Source: Arcticibacter sp.
Lineage (GTDB): Bacteria > Bacteroidota > Bacteroidia > 2-12-FULL-35-15
DNA length: 64,000 nt
NCBI GenBank assembly: GCA_021155045.1
Contig: JAJNQB010000016.1
Coordinates: 1 to 64,000 of the forward strand
Direction: 5' to 3'
The translations under genes and the position numbers were made by a program. Below are positions 18,075 to 26,585 of this stretch, piece after piece (position 1 is the first letter of the stretch; every line of letters begins with the position of its first letter). The notes under the pieces were generated by a model. It saw nothing but the letters and a program-made list of their open reading frames with translations, was not told where the DNA came from and did no database searches.

Positions 18075-18150
18075 AATGTCAGTTCGAGTAGCGAGGAACG
18101 AGTGTATCGAGAACTGTTTTTGAAGGGATAGTGTTATTTCCTAATCCTTA
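18075..18150 (+). repeat. Dispersed intergenic repeat, copy 4
   Basis: Positions 18075-18124 are identical to 17917-17966, 158 bp upstream. The 401-bp accD-rpsO gap consists mainly of these repeats plus the rpsO promoter; I see no gene in it. Confidence 0.85.
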
Positions 18151-18177
18151 AATAGACTAAAAAATCCCTTTAAACTA

Positions 18178-18207
18178 TTGCAAATTAAAAAAAGATAATT
18201 ATCTTTG
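18178..18207 (+). promoter_or_regulatory. Promoter of rpsO (TTG-19-TATCTTTG)
   Basis: The -33 TTG is at 18178-18180, the spacer is exactly 19 nt and the -7 box TATCTTTG is at 18200-18207. This is one of the two best Bacteroidota sigma-A promoter matches in the window. A leader of about 56 nt follows. It contains a possible cgttt/aaacg pairing that could be an S15 target site, but that is only a guess. Confidence 0.75.
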
Positions 18208-18266
18208 CATCCCGTTTTTAAGAAAAGCTGGATATAAACGTTTAAAAAATTAAAATACCAAATACA

Positions 18267-18536
18267 ATGTATTTAACAACAGAAATAAAAAAAGGAATCT
18301 TTAAAAAACACGGTAAATCAGATAAAGATACAGGTTCTGCTGAAGGACAAGTGGCACTATTTACCCATAGAATAGACCATTTAACAGAACACTTAAAATC
18401 AAACAAAAAAGACTTTGGAACACAACGCGCTTTGATTAACCTAGTTGGAAAAAGACGTGGAATGTTGGATTATATCAAATCAAAAGATATTGAGCGTTAC
18501 CGTGCAATTATCAAAACATTAGATTTAAGAAAATAA
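18267..18536 (+). CDS. rpsO: 30S ribosomal protein S15
   Basis: This 89-residue protein has the exact S15 length and its signature HRIDHLTEHLKSNKKD...GKRRGMLDY. It binds 16S rRNA in the central domain of the small subunit. It is followed by an intrinsic terminator and then pnp, the conserved rpsO-pnp order. Confidence 0.98.
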   Translation: MYLTTEIKKGIFKKHGKSDKDTGSAEGQVALFTHRIDHLTEHLKSNKKDFGTQRALINLVGKRRGMLDYIKSKDIERYRAIIKTLDLRK

Positions 18537-18563
18537 TCTTTAATGATAATTTAAAATATCATA

Positions 18564-18605
18564 AAAGCATTCGCCAGATTTGGCGGATGCTTTTTGTGTT
18601 TTTAT
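18564..18605 (+). terminator. Intrinsic terminator after rpsO
   Basis: A 13-bp stem (aaagcattcgcca / tggcggatgcttt, one G-U pair) with a 4-nt loop is followed by a T-rich run. It separates rpsO from pnp, so pnp needs read-through or its own promoter. Confidence 0.88.
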
Positions 18606-18666
18606 TATAGCTGTAAATAAATAGTAAAAGAGGTCAAAAGAAAATAATAAATTAAAAACAAAAAAG

Positions 18667-20817
18667 ATGTCAAAAATTGGAATTACACATGCGTTTACAC
18701 TAGCTGATGGACGCGAGATTACATTAGAAACAGGAAAATTAGCAAAACAAGCTGACGGATCTGTAGTTGTTAAAATGGGAAACACGATGCTTTTAGCTAC
18801 AGTAGTTTCTAACAAAGATGCGAAAGAAGGAGTTGATTTTTTACCATTATCTGTAGATTATCAAGAAAAATTTGCTTCTGCAGGACGATTTCCTGGTGGA
18901 TTTTTTAAACGCGAAGCTCGTTTATCTGATTACGAAATATTAATTAGCCGATTGGTTGATCGTGCTTTACGTCCTTTATTCCCTGAAGATTATCATGCTG
19001 ATACACAAGTATTGATTTCATTAATTTCAGGAGATGTAAATACAATGCCTGATGCATTAGCTTGTTTAGCTGCATCGGCTGCAATTTCTATTTCTGATAT
19101 TCCGTTTAACGGACCAGTGTCAGAAGTAAGAGTAAGTAAATTAGATGGAAAATTAATAGTAAACCCATCGGTTACTGAAATGGAAAAATCATCATTGGAT
19201 ATTATTGTTGCTGCAAATGCAAAAGATATCATGATGGTAGAAGGTGAAATGAAAGAAATTTCGGAAGCAGAAATGTTGGAAGCAATAAAATTTGCACATG
19301 ATGCTATTCGTTTGCAAATTAATGCAGTAAATGATTTTGTTACAAAAGTAGAAACAACAAAAGGCAAAATTGTAAAACGTGAATATTGCCATGAAACAAA
19401 TGATGCAGAGCTAAAAGAGCGTGTTTATAAAGCATTATACGATAAAGCGTATGCTGTTGCAAAAGCTCAAAACCCAAATAAAAAAGAACGTTCAGCAGCA
19501 TTTAAAGCTGTGGTAGCTGAGTTTTTAGAATCATTATCTGCCGAAGAAAAAGAAACAATTAATGAAGGCTTAGTAAAAAAATATTATCATGAAGTAGAAT
19601 ACGATGCTGTACGTAGATTTGTGCTAGATGAAAAAGCTCGTTTGGATGGCCGTAAAACAAATGAAATACGTCCAATTTGGACTGAAATAGGTTATTTACC
19701 TTCTGCGCATGGTTCTGCCATCTTTACTCGTGGAGAAACACAATCATTAACTTCTGTTACACTAGGAACTAAGTTGGATTTACAATCTATCGACAGAGCA
19801 TTGTATCAAGGACAAAACAACTTTATGTTGCATTATAATTTCCCTGCTTTTTCTACAGGTGAAGTAAAACCAAACCGTGGACCTGGAAGACGTGAAGTTG
19901 GTCATGGTAACTTAGCTGAGCGTGCTTTAAAACAAGTGTTGTCGCCAGAAAATCCTTACACAGTACGTGTTGTATCAGATGTGTTAGAATCAAATGGTTC
20001 GTCATCAATGGCAACAGTTTGCGCTGGAACATTAGCATTAATGGATGCTGGTGTAAAAATTACAAAACCTGTTTCTGGTATTGCAATGGGATTGATTACA
20101 GATGACAAAGGAAAATATGCTATTCTTTCTGATATTTTAGGAGACGAAGATCATTTAGGTGATATGGATTTTAAAGTAACAGGAACAAAAGATGGAATCA
20201 CTGCTTGCCAGATGGATTTAAAAGTAGATGGTTTGCCTTATGAAGTAATGGCTGAAGCTTTAGAACAAGCTAAACAAGGTCGTTTACATATATTAGCTGA
20301 AATGACTAAAACTATTTCTGAAACTCGTTCTGATTACAAGCCACATGCTCCGCGCATTGTTAAAATGACAATACCTAAAGAGTTTATTGGCGCTGTAATA
20401 GGACCGGGAGGGAAAATTATTCAAGAAATGCAGCGCGAAACAGGTGCTACTATTGTTATTGAAGAAAAAGATAACATGGGACACATTGATATTGTAGCAA
20501 CCAATGCAGATGCAATTAATGCAGTATTGGCTAAAATAAAAGGCATTGTTGCACAACCAGAAGTAGGAGAGATATATGAAGGAAAAATAAAATCAATAAT
20601 GGCATTTGGTGCTTTTGTTGAGTTTATGCCAGGTAAAGATGGTTTGTTACATATTTCAGAAATTAGCCACAGCCGATTAGAAACTATGGATGGTGTGCTT
20701 AAAGAAGGTGAAAAAATAAAAGTGAAATTAATTGGGGTTGATCCTAAAACAGGAAAATTCAAATTATCCCACAAAGTATTGTTGCCTAAACCAGAACAAA
20801 CATCTGCTCAGAATTAA
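18667..20817 (+). CDS. pnp: Polyribonucleotide nucleotidyltransferase (PNPase)
   Basis: This 716-residue enzyme degrades RNA from the 3' end with phosphate and works in mRNA turnover. It has two RNase PH domains (PGGFFKREARLSDYEILISR near residue 80; RREVGHGNLAERAL in the second), a KH domain (FIGAVIGPGGKIIQEM) and an S1 domain near the C-terminus (GFVEF-type, FGAFVEFMPGKDGLLH). The length is normal for the family. It follows rpsO after a terminator. Confidence 0.98.
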   Translation: MSKIGITHAFTLADGREITLETGKLAKQADGSVVVKMGNTMLLATVVSNKDAKEGVDFLPLSVDYQEKFASAGRFPGGFFKREARLSDYEILISRLVDRALRPLFPEDYHADTQVLISLISGDVNTMPDALACLAASAAISISDIPFNGPVSEVRVSKLDGKLIVNPSVTEMEKSSLDIIVAANAKDIMMVEGEMKEISEAEMLEAIKFAHDAIRLQINAVNDFVTKVETTKGKIVKREYCHETNDAELKERVYKALYDKAYAVAKAQNPNKKERSAAFKAVVAEFLESLSAEEKETINEGLVKKYYHEVEYDAVRRFVLDEKARLDGRKTNEIRPIWTEIGYLPSAHGSAIFTRGETQSLTSVTLGTKLDLQSIDRALYQGQNNFMLHYNFPAFSTGEVKPNRGPGRREVGHGNLAERALKQVLSPENPYTVRVVSDVLESNGSSSMATVCAGTLALMDAGVKITKPVSGIAMGLITDDKGKYAILSDILGDEDHLGDMDFKVTGTKDGITACQMDLKVDGLPYEVMAEALEQAKQGRLHILAEMTKTISETRSDYKPHAPRIVKMTIPKEFIGAVIGPGGKIIQEMQRETGATIVIEEKDNMGHIDIVATNADAINAVLAKIKGIVAQPEVGEIYEGKIKSIMAFGAFVEFMPGKDGLLHISEISHSRLETMDGVLKEGEKIKVKLIGVDPKTGKFKLSHKVLLPKPEQTSAQN

Positions 20818-20835
20818 TAAGAAAAACAATAAGAT

Positions 20836-20870
20836 AAAGCCTCACAGAGATGTGGGGCTTTTTTGTCTTT
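20836..20870 (+). terminator. Intrinsic terminator after pnp
   Basis: Stem aaagcctcaca / tgtggggcttt (one G-U pair), loop gaga, then a T-rich tail. Confidence 0.85.
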
Positions 20871-20902
20871 TACATAAACCACATGTTTATTTTAAAGGTA
20901 TT

Positions 20903-20931
20903 GATGAGACAATAAATTTTTCATACCTTTG
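20903..20931 (+). promoter_or_regulatory. Promoter of pyrR (TTG, TACCTTTG)
   Basis: The -7 box TACCTTTG is at 20924-20931. A TTG lies about 20 nt upstream. Only 9 nt separate the box from the ATG at 20941, predicting an almost leaderless message. Confidence 0.6.
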
Positions 20932-20940
20932 TTTCCCGAA

Positions 20941-21480
20941 ATGATAAAGCCACGAATTATCCTCGACAGCAAACATTTTGAAATTACCGTTACTCGGCTT
21001 TGTTATCAATTAATTGAAGTTCATGATGACTTTTCTAAAACCGTAATAATTGGTCTTCAACCTCGAGGCATTTACCTTGCAAAACGTATTCAGAAAAAAT
21101 TACAGGAAATTTTAAAAAATAAAAATGTAAAATGTGGTAGCTTAGATACTACTTTTTATCGTGATGATTTTAGGCAAAAAGAACTTGTTCCTAATAGAAC
21201 CGAAATTGATTTTATCATTGAAGATAAAAATGTGGTGCTAGTTGATGATGTTTTATTTACAGGAAGAACAATACGTGCAGGCTTAGATGCTATGCTTGCT
21301 TTTGGAAGACCTAAAGATGTAGAATTATTGGTTTTGATTGATAGAAGATTAAGCCGACATGTACCTATTCAAGCCAAGTATATTGGAAAAAAAATAGATT
21401 CTATTGCTTCTGAACGAGTAGTGGTAGAGTGGATTGAAACAGATGGAAAAGATAAAGTAACTTTATTAACAAACGATTAA
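20941..21480 (+). CDS. pyrR: PyrR-type uracil phosphoribosyltransferase/regulator
   Basis: This 179-residue phosphoribosyltransferase has the PRPP-binding loop VVLVDDVLFTGRTIRAG at about residues 98-114 and the PyrR-like LQPRGIYLA and LIDRRLSRHVPI. PyrR makes UMP from uracil and, in Firmicutes, attenuates pyr mRNA. I start at the ATG at 20941; an in-frame TTG at 20929 lies inside the -7 box and cannot be the start. pyrB follows 9 nt later, so they form an operon. The short leader has no room for a classical PyrR attenuator, so RNA attenuation is unlikely here. Confidence 0.9.
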   Translation: MIKPRIILDSKHFEITVTRLCYQLIEVHDDFSKTVIIGLQPRGIYLAKRIQKKLQEILKNKNVKCGSLDTTFYRDDFRQKELVPNRTEIDFIIEDKNVVLVDDVLFTGRTIRAGLDAMLAFGRPKDVELLVLIDRRLSRHVPIQAKYIGKKIDSIASERVVVEWIETDGKDKVTLLTND

Positions 21481-21489
21481 TAAAAACGA

Positions 21490-22413
21490 ATGACGAACCT
21501 AAGTACCAAACACTTATTAGGAATTAAAGACCTCACGGTTGACGACATAAATTTAATATTATCTACCGCTGAAAGTTTTAAAGAAGTCATCAATCGCCCA
21601 ATTAAAAAAGTACCTTCATTACGAGATATTACCATTGCCAATTTGTTTTTCGAAAATTCTACCCGTACAAAATTATCTTTTGAACTTGCCGAAAAACGTT
21701 TAAGTGCCGATGTAATAAACTTTTCAGCTTCTTCATCGTCTGTTAAAAAAGGCGAAACATTAATAGATACTGTAAACAATATTTTGGCAATGAAAGTGGA
21801 TATGGTAGTGATGCGACATCCCAACCCTGGAGCAGCAGTATTTTTATCGAAACATATTGATGCAAAAATAATTAATGCTGGAGATGGAGCTCACGAACAT
21901 CCAACGCAAGCTTTATTAGATGCATTTTCAATAAAGGAAAAGTTAGGAACAATTAAAGGCAAAAAAATTGCTATAATTGGCGACATACTTCACTCACGAG
22001 TGGCATTATCCAACATATTTTGCTTACAAAAATTGGGTGCTGAAGTGATGGTGTGTGGACCCACAACCTTAATTCCAAAATACATTTCATCACTTGGAGT
22101 AAAGATAGAGCATAACTTACGAAAAGCGCTTGAATGGTGTGATGTTGCAAATATGTTGCGCATCCAGCTCGAAAGACAAGATATTAAATACTTCCCAAGC
22201 CTCAGAGAATATAGTATGTTGTATGGTTTGAACAAAGAAATTTTAGATTCCCTTTCTAAAAAAATTATTGTGATGCACCCAGGTCCTATAAATAGAGGTG
22301 TAGAGATAACAAGCGATGTAGCAGATAGCAAACAAAGCATTATACTTGAGCAGGTTGAAAATGGCGTAGCAGTTAGAATGGCTGTACTTTTTTTACTTGC
22401 AGGAAGAGCTTAA
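21490..22413 (+). CDS. pyrB: Aspartate carbamoyltransferase catalytic subunit
   Basis: This 307-residue enzyme condenses carbamoyl phosphate with aspartate in de novo pyrimidine synthesis. It shows the carbamoyl-phosphate loop FENSTRTKLSFE (Ser57-Thr60), the MRHPNPGAA segment, GAHEHPTQALLDAF and the aspartate-loop HPGPINRGVEI. The length fits ATCase catalytic chains. It is cotranscribed with pyrR. No pyrI is seen. Confidence 0.97.
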   Translation: MTNLSTKHLLGIKDLTVDDINLILSTAESFKEVINRPIKKVPSLRDITIANLFFENSTRTKLSFELAEKRLSADVINFSASSSSVKKGETLIDTVNNILAMKVDMVVMRHPNPGAAVFLSKHIDAKIINAGDGAHEHPTQALLDAFSIKEKLGTIKGKKIAIIGDILHSRVALSNIFCLQKLGAEVMVCGPTTLIPKYISSLGVKIEHNLRKALEWCDVANMLRIQLERQDIKYFPSLREYSMLYGLNKEILDSLSKKIIVMHPGPINRGVEITSDVADSKQSIILEQVENGVAVRMAVLFLLAGRA

Positions 22414-22420
22414 AAAATCT

Positions 22421-22453
22421 TTTGCTTTTTACACTAAAAATTTCCTACATTTG
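22421..22453 (+). promoter_or_regulatory. Promoter of the STAS gene (TTTG-21-TACATTTG)
   Basis: TTTG is at 22421-22424 and TACATTTG at 22446-22453, directly after the pyrB stop. The STAS ATG is 21 nt downstream, supporting separate transcription from pyrB. Confidence 0.62.
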
Positions 22454-22474
22454 TCTAATACTAAAAATCAGGAT

Positions 22475-22810
22475 ATGAGTTTTGAGATAGAAAAGAAAGA
22501 TAATTATGCTGTAATAAAAGTAAAAACTGAAAAGTTGGATACGCTTATTGCTCCATCATTAAAATCAGAATTGGTTATTTTAAATACGGATGGAATCAAT
22601 AATATAATTATTGATTTGACAGATACTCGTTATTGCGATTCATCTGGTTTAAGCGCTATTTTGGTAGCAAATAGACTTTGTAAAAACGGAAATGGAAAGT
22701 TTGTGCTTACTGGATTGCAAGATGCAGTAAAACGATTAATAACAATATCTCAGTTAGATAGCATTTTAACAATAACTAATACTTTATCAGAAGCTACTAA
22801 AACAATATAA
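22475..22810 (+). CDS. STAS-domain protein, anti-sigma-factor-antagonist-like
   Basis: This 111-residue protein starts at the ATG at 22475; a longer in-frame start at 22397 would overlap pyrB and read through a promoter. It is a single STAS domain of the SpoIIAA/RsbV type. The DSSG motif at residues 55-58 supplies the usual phosphorylatable Ser56. Such proteins are phosphorylated by an HPK/RsbW-like kinase and reactivated by a PP2C phosphatase. No kinase is in the window, but a SpoIIE-type phosphatase is at 48089. Confidence 0.88.
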   Translation: MSFEIEKKDNYAVIKVKTEKLDTLIAPSLKSELVILNTDGINNIIIDLTDTRYCDSSGLSAILVANRLCKNGNGKFVLTGLQDAVKRLITISQLDSILTITNTLSEATKTI

Positions 22811-22833
22811 TAACTAACCAAAACCCAATAAAC

Positions 22834-23595
22834 ATGATTAAAAAATTACTCTTTATTATAGGAATTGCAGGTGCAAGTTCTTTAAGTTCAAATGCTCAAG
22901 TTTGTACTCCTGATATTTCTTGTGTTCCAGTAACGGCAAATTATGGCGTATGCCCAGATAGTGCAACTGGTTTAGCAATTGGAACAGTTGGTGTTCCTTA
23001 TACACAAACTGTTAGTTTCAAGGTACCAACTGATGGAACTGATTTTGGTTATCCTTCTGCAACAATTAATTCTATTGTTATTACTGGAGTTGATAGTTTA
23101 GCACCTGGTTTAATATATCAATGTGCTCCAGGTAGTTGTAGCTTTCCTGGCGGTTCTAATGGTTGTATTCTAATTAGCGGTACTCCAACAATGGTTTGGA
23201 ACAAACAAATTATTGTAAAAGCGGATGCTAATGGTACAATTTTCGGTGTTCCTGTTACATTACCACAAGAAAACAAACAATACCGTAGCATTGTTGTTGC
23301 TGCATCTGGCATTGCCGAGTTAAATTTGAATAAATTTGATGTTCAACAAAATGCACCGAATCCATTTGCTGATAAAACAGAAATTTACTTTTCCTCATTA
23401 AATGCTACACAAATTGAATTTAAGATTTACAACCTTTTAGGTGCTGTTGTTTATGACAATAAATTTATGGCAGAAAAAGGTGCTAACACCATTAAAATTG
23501 ATGCGAATTCATTTGCACCTGGAGTATATATCTATTCAGTAAAAAATGGAGATAAAGTTATAACAAAACGCATGGTGGTGAGTGATAAAAAATAA
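22834..23595 (+). CDS. Secreted protein with T9SS type A sorting domain
   Basis: This 253-residue protein has a signal peptide (to about residue 21, ...SNAQVC). Its middle is Cys-containing, with GTPTMVWNKQIIVKA-like putative-Ig character. The C-terminal T9SS domain is complete: QNAPNPF, then FKIYNLLGAVVY and PGVYIYSVKNGDKVITKRMVV. It should be exported across the outer membrane by the type IX system. The passenger domain is not recognised. It lies between the STAS gene and rnz, with only 2 nt before rnz. Confidence 0.85.
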   Translation: MIKKLLFIIGIAGASSLSSNAQVCTPDISCVPVTANYGVCPDSATGLAIGTVGVPYTQTVSFKVPTDGTDFGYPSATINSIVITGVDSLAPGLIYQCAPGSCSFPGGSNGCILISGTPTMVWNKQIIVKADANGTIFGVPVTLPQENKQYRSIVVAASGIAELNLNKFDVQQNAPNPFADKTEIYFSSLNATQIEFKIYNLLGAVVYDNKFMAEKGANTIKIDANSFAPGVYIYSVKNGDKVITKRMVVSDKK

Positions 23596-23597
23596 GA

Positions 23598-24524
23598 ATG
23601 CAGAGTTTTGAATTAACTATTTTAGGTTGCAGCAGTGCAACTCCAACATCAAAAAGAAATCCTACCGCTCAGCTATTAAACATAGCTGAGCGGTTTTTTT
23701 TGATTGATTGCGGTGAAGCAACGCAAATTCAATTACGGAAGTTTAAATTAAAATTTCAAAGGATAAATCACATTTTTATTAGCCATTTGCATGGCGACCA
23801 TTATTTAGGTTTGGTGGGTTTGCTTGCTAGTATGCATTTGTTAGGAAGAACAACGGAGTTGCATTTGTATTGTCCTGAAGAGTTAAAAGAAATTATTGAT
23901 ATTCAACATAAACATTCACAATCATATTTAAGCTATAAAATAGTATATCATTTTCATAAATACATTAACGAGGATATTTTATTTGAGGATGACAAGGTAA
24001 TTGTAAAAGCAATAGTACTAAACCATCGAGTTCCGTGTTGTGGTTTTGTGTTTATTGAAAAACCTTTGATGGCGAATATTTTGCCTGAAACAATAAAAAA
24101 GTACGACATTCCTACAGAAAAAATTTTTGATATTAAAAAAGGTGCCGATTTTAAATTGGCAGATGGAAAAATTATTCCTAATTCAGATCTTGTATTAAAC
24201 AAGCATAAAACACGTAGCTATGCGTATTGTTCGGATACTTGCTACGATGAAACCTTAATCCCTTTTATTAAAAATGTTGATTTGCTTTATCACGAAGCCA
24301 CTTTTATGAATGAAAAGGAAGAAAGAGCAAAAGAAACATTTCATTCTACCACTTCGCAAGCAGCAACAATAGCAAAAAAAGCAGAAGTAAGGCAATTAAT
24401 GATAGGACATTATTCTGCTCGTTATAAAGACTTAAAACCTTTGCTAGCCGAAGCAAAGGCGGTTTTTGATAATACTATCTTAGCAATAGAAGGAGTATGT
24501 ACAAGGGTTGATAATGTCATTTAA
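23598..24524 (+). CDS. rnz: Ribonuclease Z
   Basis: This 308-residue metallo-beta-lactamase-fold protein has the zinc motif HLHGDH at residues 63-68 and the RNase Z features LGCSSATPTSKRNPTAQ and YCSDTCYDE. RNase Z cuts the 3' trailer from tRNA precursors. The length is that of the short (ElaC-type) form. It starts 2 nt after the T9SS cargo gene. Confidence 0.94.
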   Translation: MQSFELTILGCSSATPTSKRNPTAQLLNIAERFFLIDCGEATQIQLRKFKLKFQRINHIFISHLHGDHYLGLVGLLASMHLLGRTTELHLYCPEELKEIIDIQHKHSQSYLSYKIVYHFHKYINEDILFEDDKVIVKAIVLNHRVPCCGFVFIEKPLMANILPETIKKYDIPTEKIFDIKKGADFKLADGKIIPNSDLVLNKHKTRSYAYCSDTCYDETLIPFIKNVDLLYHEATFMNEKEERAKETFHSTTSQAATIAKKAEVRQLMIGHYSARYKDLKPLLAEAKAVFDNTILAIEGVCTRVDNVI

Positions 24525-24617
24525 TTTACTATTTTAGATTATATTTTCACCTTAGCTCATATTTATATCTGATATGAAAGAAAATAAATATCTTTTTATA
24601 GCACATCAATAAAAATT

Positions 24618-26585
24618 ATGAATACTAATATAGAGGATTTAAAGAAAAGGATTGTTGAATTGGAGCGCGAAAACGCTATTTTGCGGAAGGACTTTAGTTT
24701 GATTCAAGAAAAAGAAACAGTTTCTGTGCCGGATAATGTTAAACCTATTTTTGACGCAGCACAAAAAATAGTGGGGGAGTATTTCAAAAATTTAAAAATG
24801 GAGCCATCCAAAGGAACCATTGAAATAAACGACCAACGCTATGTTTTGGTGAGAGCTTCAGCCTTATCAACAGATTTTTTGAATACAATTTTGAAATTAT
24901 ATTTTGATAGAGGAAAAGATGAAGCTATGCTGATTGGCAAAAACTTTTTATTTGATATAGCTCATGTTATTGGAATAAACGATGCTAAAAATTTTCATTC
25001 TAAGATGAATCTTATAAATCCTATCGAAAAGCTATCTGCAGGACCTGTTCATTTTGCTTATTCTGGCTGGGCTTATGTTGATATTTTGCCCGAAAGCAAT
25101 CCTTCTCCTGATGATAATTATTATTTAATATATAACCACCCATTTTCATTTGAAGCCGATTCTTGGTTACGTTCTGGAAAAAATCCAGAAACAAATGTAT
25201 GTGTTATGAATGCTGGTTATTCTTCTGGTTGGTGCGAAGAAAGTTTTGGAATGCCTTTAACAGCAGTAGAAGTAACTTGCAAAGCAAAAGGAGATGAAAA
25301 TTGTACTTTTATCATGTCGCCTCCGCATAAAATACAAGAACATCTTGATAACTACACCCAAAAAGCAGGCTTTAAGGTTCAACAAAAAAACAGCTATAAT
25401 GTTCCTACTTTTTTTGAAAGAAAAAATATAGAAGAACAAATGCGTACAGCTCGTAAAAAAGCAGAAGAATCAGATAAGGCAAAATCAGAATTTTTGGCAA
25501 ACATGAGTCATGAAATTCGAACACCACTGAATGCTATTATTGGTTATGTGGATATTATGTTGCAGGAAAAAGTGAATGATTCACATCGTTCATATCTTGA
25601 AATATTGAAAAACAGCGGGAGTTTGCTGCTTAATTTGATAAATGATATTCTTGATATTTCAAAAATAGAAGCTGGACAATTACTATTAGATGAACACCCT
25701 TGTTCTTTGTGTGAGCTTTTAAGCACTGTTGAATTAACTACAAAAGGCTTGATTAGTAAAGCGAACAAAGATATTAAATTAGAAAATGAATGTTCGTTTG
25801 ATAAATCATTTAATGTATTGCTTGATTCATATCGAATAAAACAAATATTACTTAATCTGTTGAGTAATGCTGTAAAATTTACTGATTCAGGTTCAATTAA
25901 ATTTGGTGTGGAATTAACTAACAAGAAAGAATTAAAATTTTATGTATCAGATACCGGAATTGGAATTGACCAGAGCAAACAAAATAAAATTTTTGAAATG
26001 TTTTTGCAAGCAGATGCCTCAACAACCAGAGAATATGGAGGAAGTGGTTTAGGTTTAACCATTTCGAAAAAAATAATTGAAATGATGGGAGGTACAATTT
26101 ATGTGCAATCGGAGAAAGGAAGAGGAAGTAGTTTTTATTTTACAATCCCTTTTAAAGCAGCAAATCATGTTGGCATTTTAGATGCTCCTTCTGGGAAAAT
26201 TGAAAGTAATAGTAAGCAATCTATTTTATTGGTTGAAGATAATTTAATAAATCAAAAGCTTACTAAACTAATTTTAGAAAAAGCTGGTTTTGTTGTTGTA
26301 ACCGCAAATAATGGGCAAGAAGCAGTTGATTGTTTTAAGTCGAACAAAAATATTAAACTTATTTTGATGGATATTCAAATGCCTATTCTAGATGGGCTTT
26401 CAGCAACGCAAGTTATTCGGTATGATGAAATAGAAAATAGAATAGGGCGAATTCCTATTGTAGCTTTAACAGCAAATGCAATGCAAGGAGATAAAGAAAG
26501 ATGTATCAACGCGGGCTGTGATAGCTATTTGTCGAAACCTATTATGATGGAAGTTTTAATTAACACAATTAAAAGTTACATTTAG
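24618..26585 (+). CDS. Hybrid histidine kinase with XylR_N and V4R sensor domains
   Basis: This 655-residue protein has a short coiled coil (1-30), then a XylR_N-like region (about 60-165) running into a V4R small-molecule-binding domain. The V4R domain has GYSSGWCEESFG and the Cys pair in CKAKGDENCTF. It continues with a coiled linker, a HisKA domain with phospho-acceptor His298 (MSHEIRTPLNA), an HATPase domain (GSGLGLTISKKI) and a receiver domain with Asp585 (LMDIQMP). No membrane segment is seen, so it senses a cytosolic ligand. XylR_N/V4R modules usually control sigma-54 activators of aromatic catabolism, so joining them to a hybrid kinase is unusual. No separate response regulator is nearby. 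Confidence 0.9.
   Translation: MNTNIEDLKKRIVELERENAILRKDFSLIQEKETVSVPDNVKPIFDAAQKIVGEYFKNLKMEPSKGTIEINDQRYVLVRASALSTDFLNTILKLYFDRGKDEAMLIGKNFLFDIAHVIGINDAKNFHSKMNLINPIEKLSAGPVHFAYSGWAYVDILPESNPSPDDNYYLIYNHPFSFEADSWLRSGKNPETNVCVMNAGYSSGWCEESFGMPLTAVEVTCKAKGDENCTFIMSPPHKIQEHLDNYTQKAGFKVQQKNSYNVPTFFERKNIEEQMRTARKKAEESDKAKSEFLANMSHEIRTPLNAIIGYVDIMLQEKVNDSHRSYLEILKNSGSLLLNLINDILDISKIEAGQLLLDEHPCSLCELLSTVELTTKGLISKANKDIKLENECSFDKSFNVLLDSYRIKQILLNLLSNAVKFTDSGSIKFGVELTNKKELKFYVSDTGIGIDQSKQNKIFEMFLQADASTTREYGGSGLGLTISKKIIEMMGGTIYVQSEKGRGSSFYFTIPFKAANHVGILDAPSGKIESNSKQSILLVEDNLINQKLTKLILEKAGFVVVTANNGQEAVDCFKSNKNIKLILMDIQMPILDGLSATQVIRYDEIENRIGRIPIVALTANAMQGDKERCINAGCDSYLSKPIMMEVLINTIKSYI

Noticed and set aside
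20929..20931. TTG as a start codon for pyrR
   Set aside because: It lies inside the TACCTTTG promoter box; the ATG at 20941 gives the family N-terminus.
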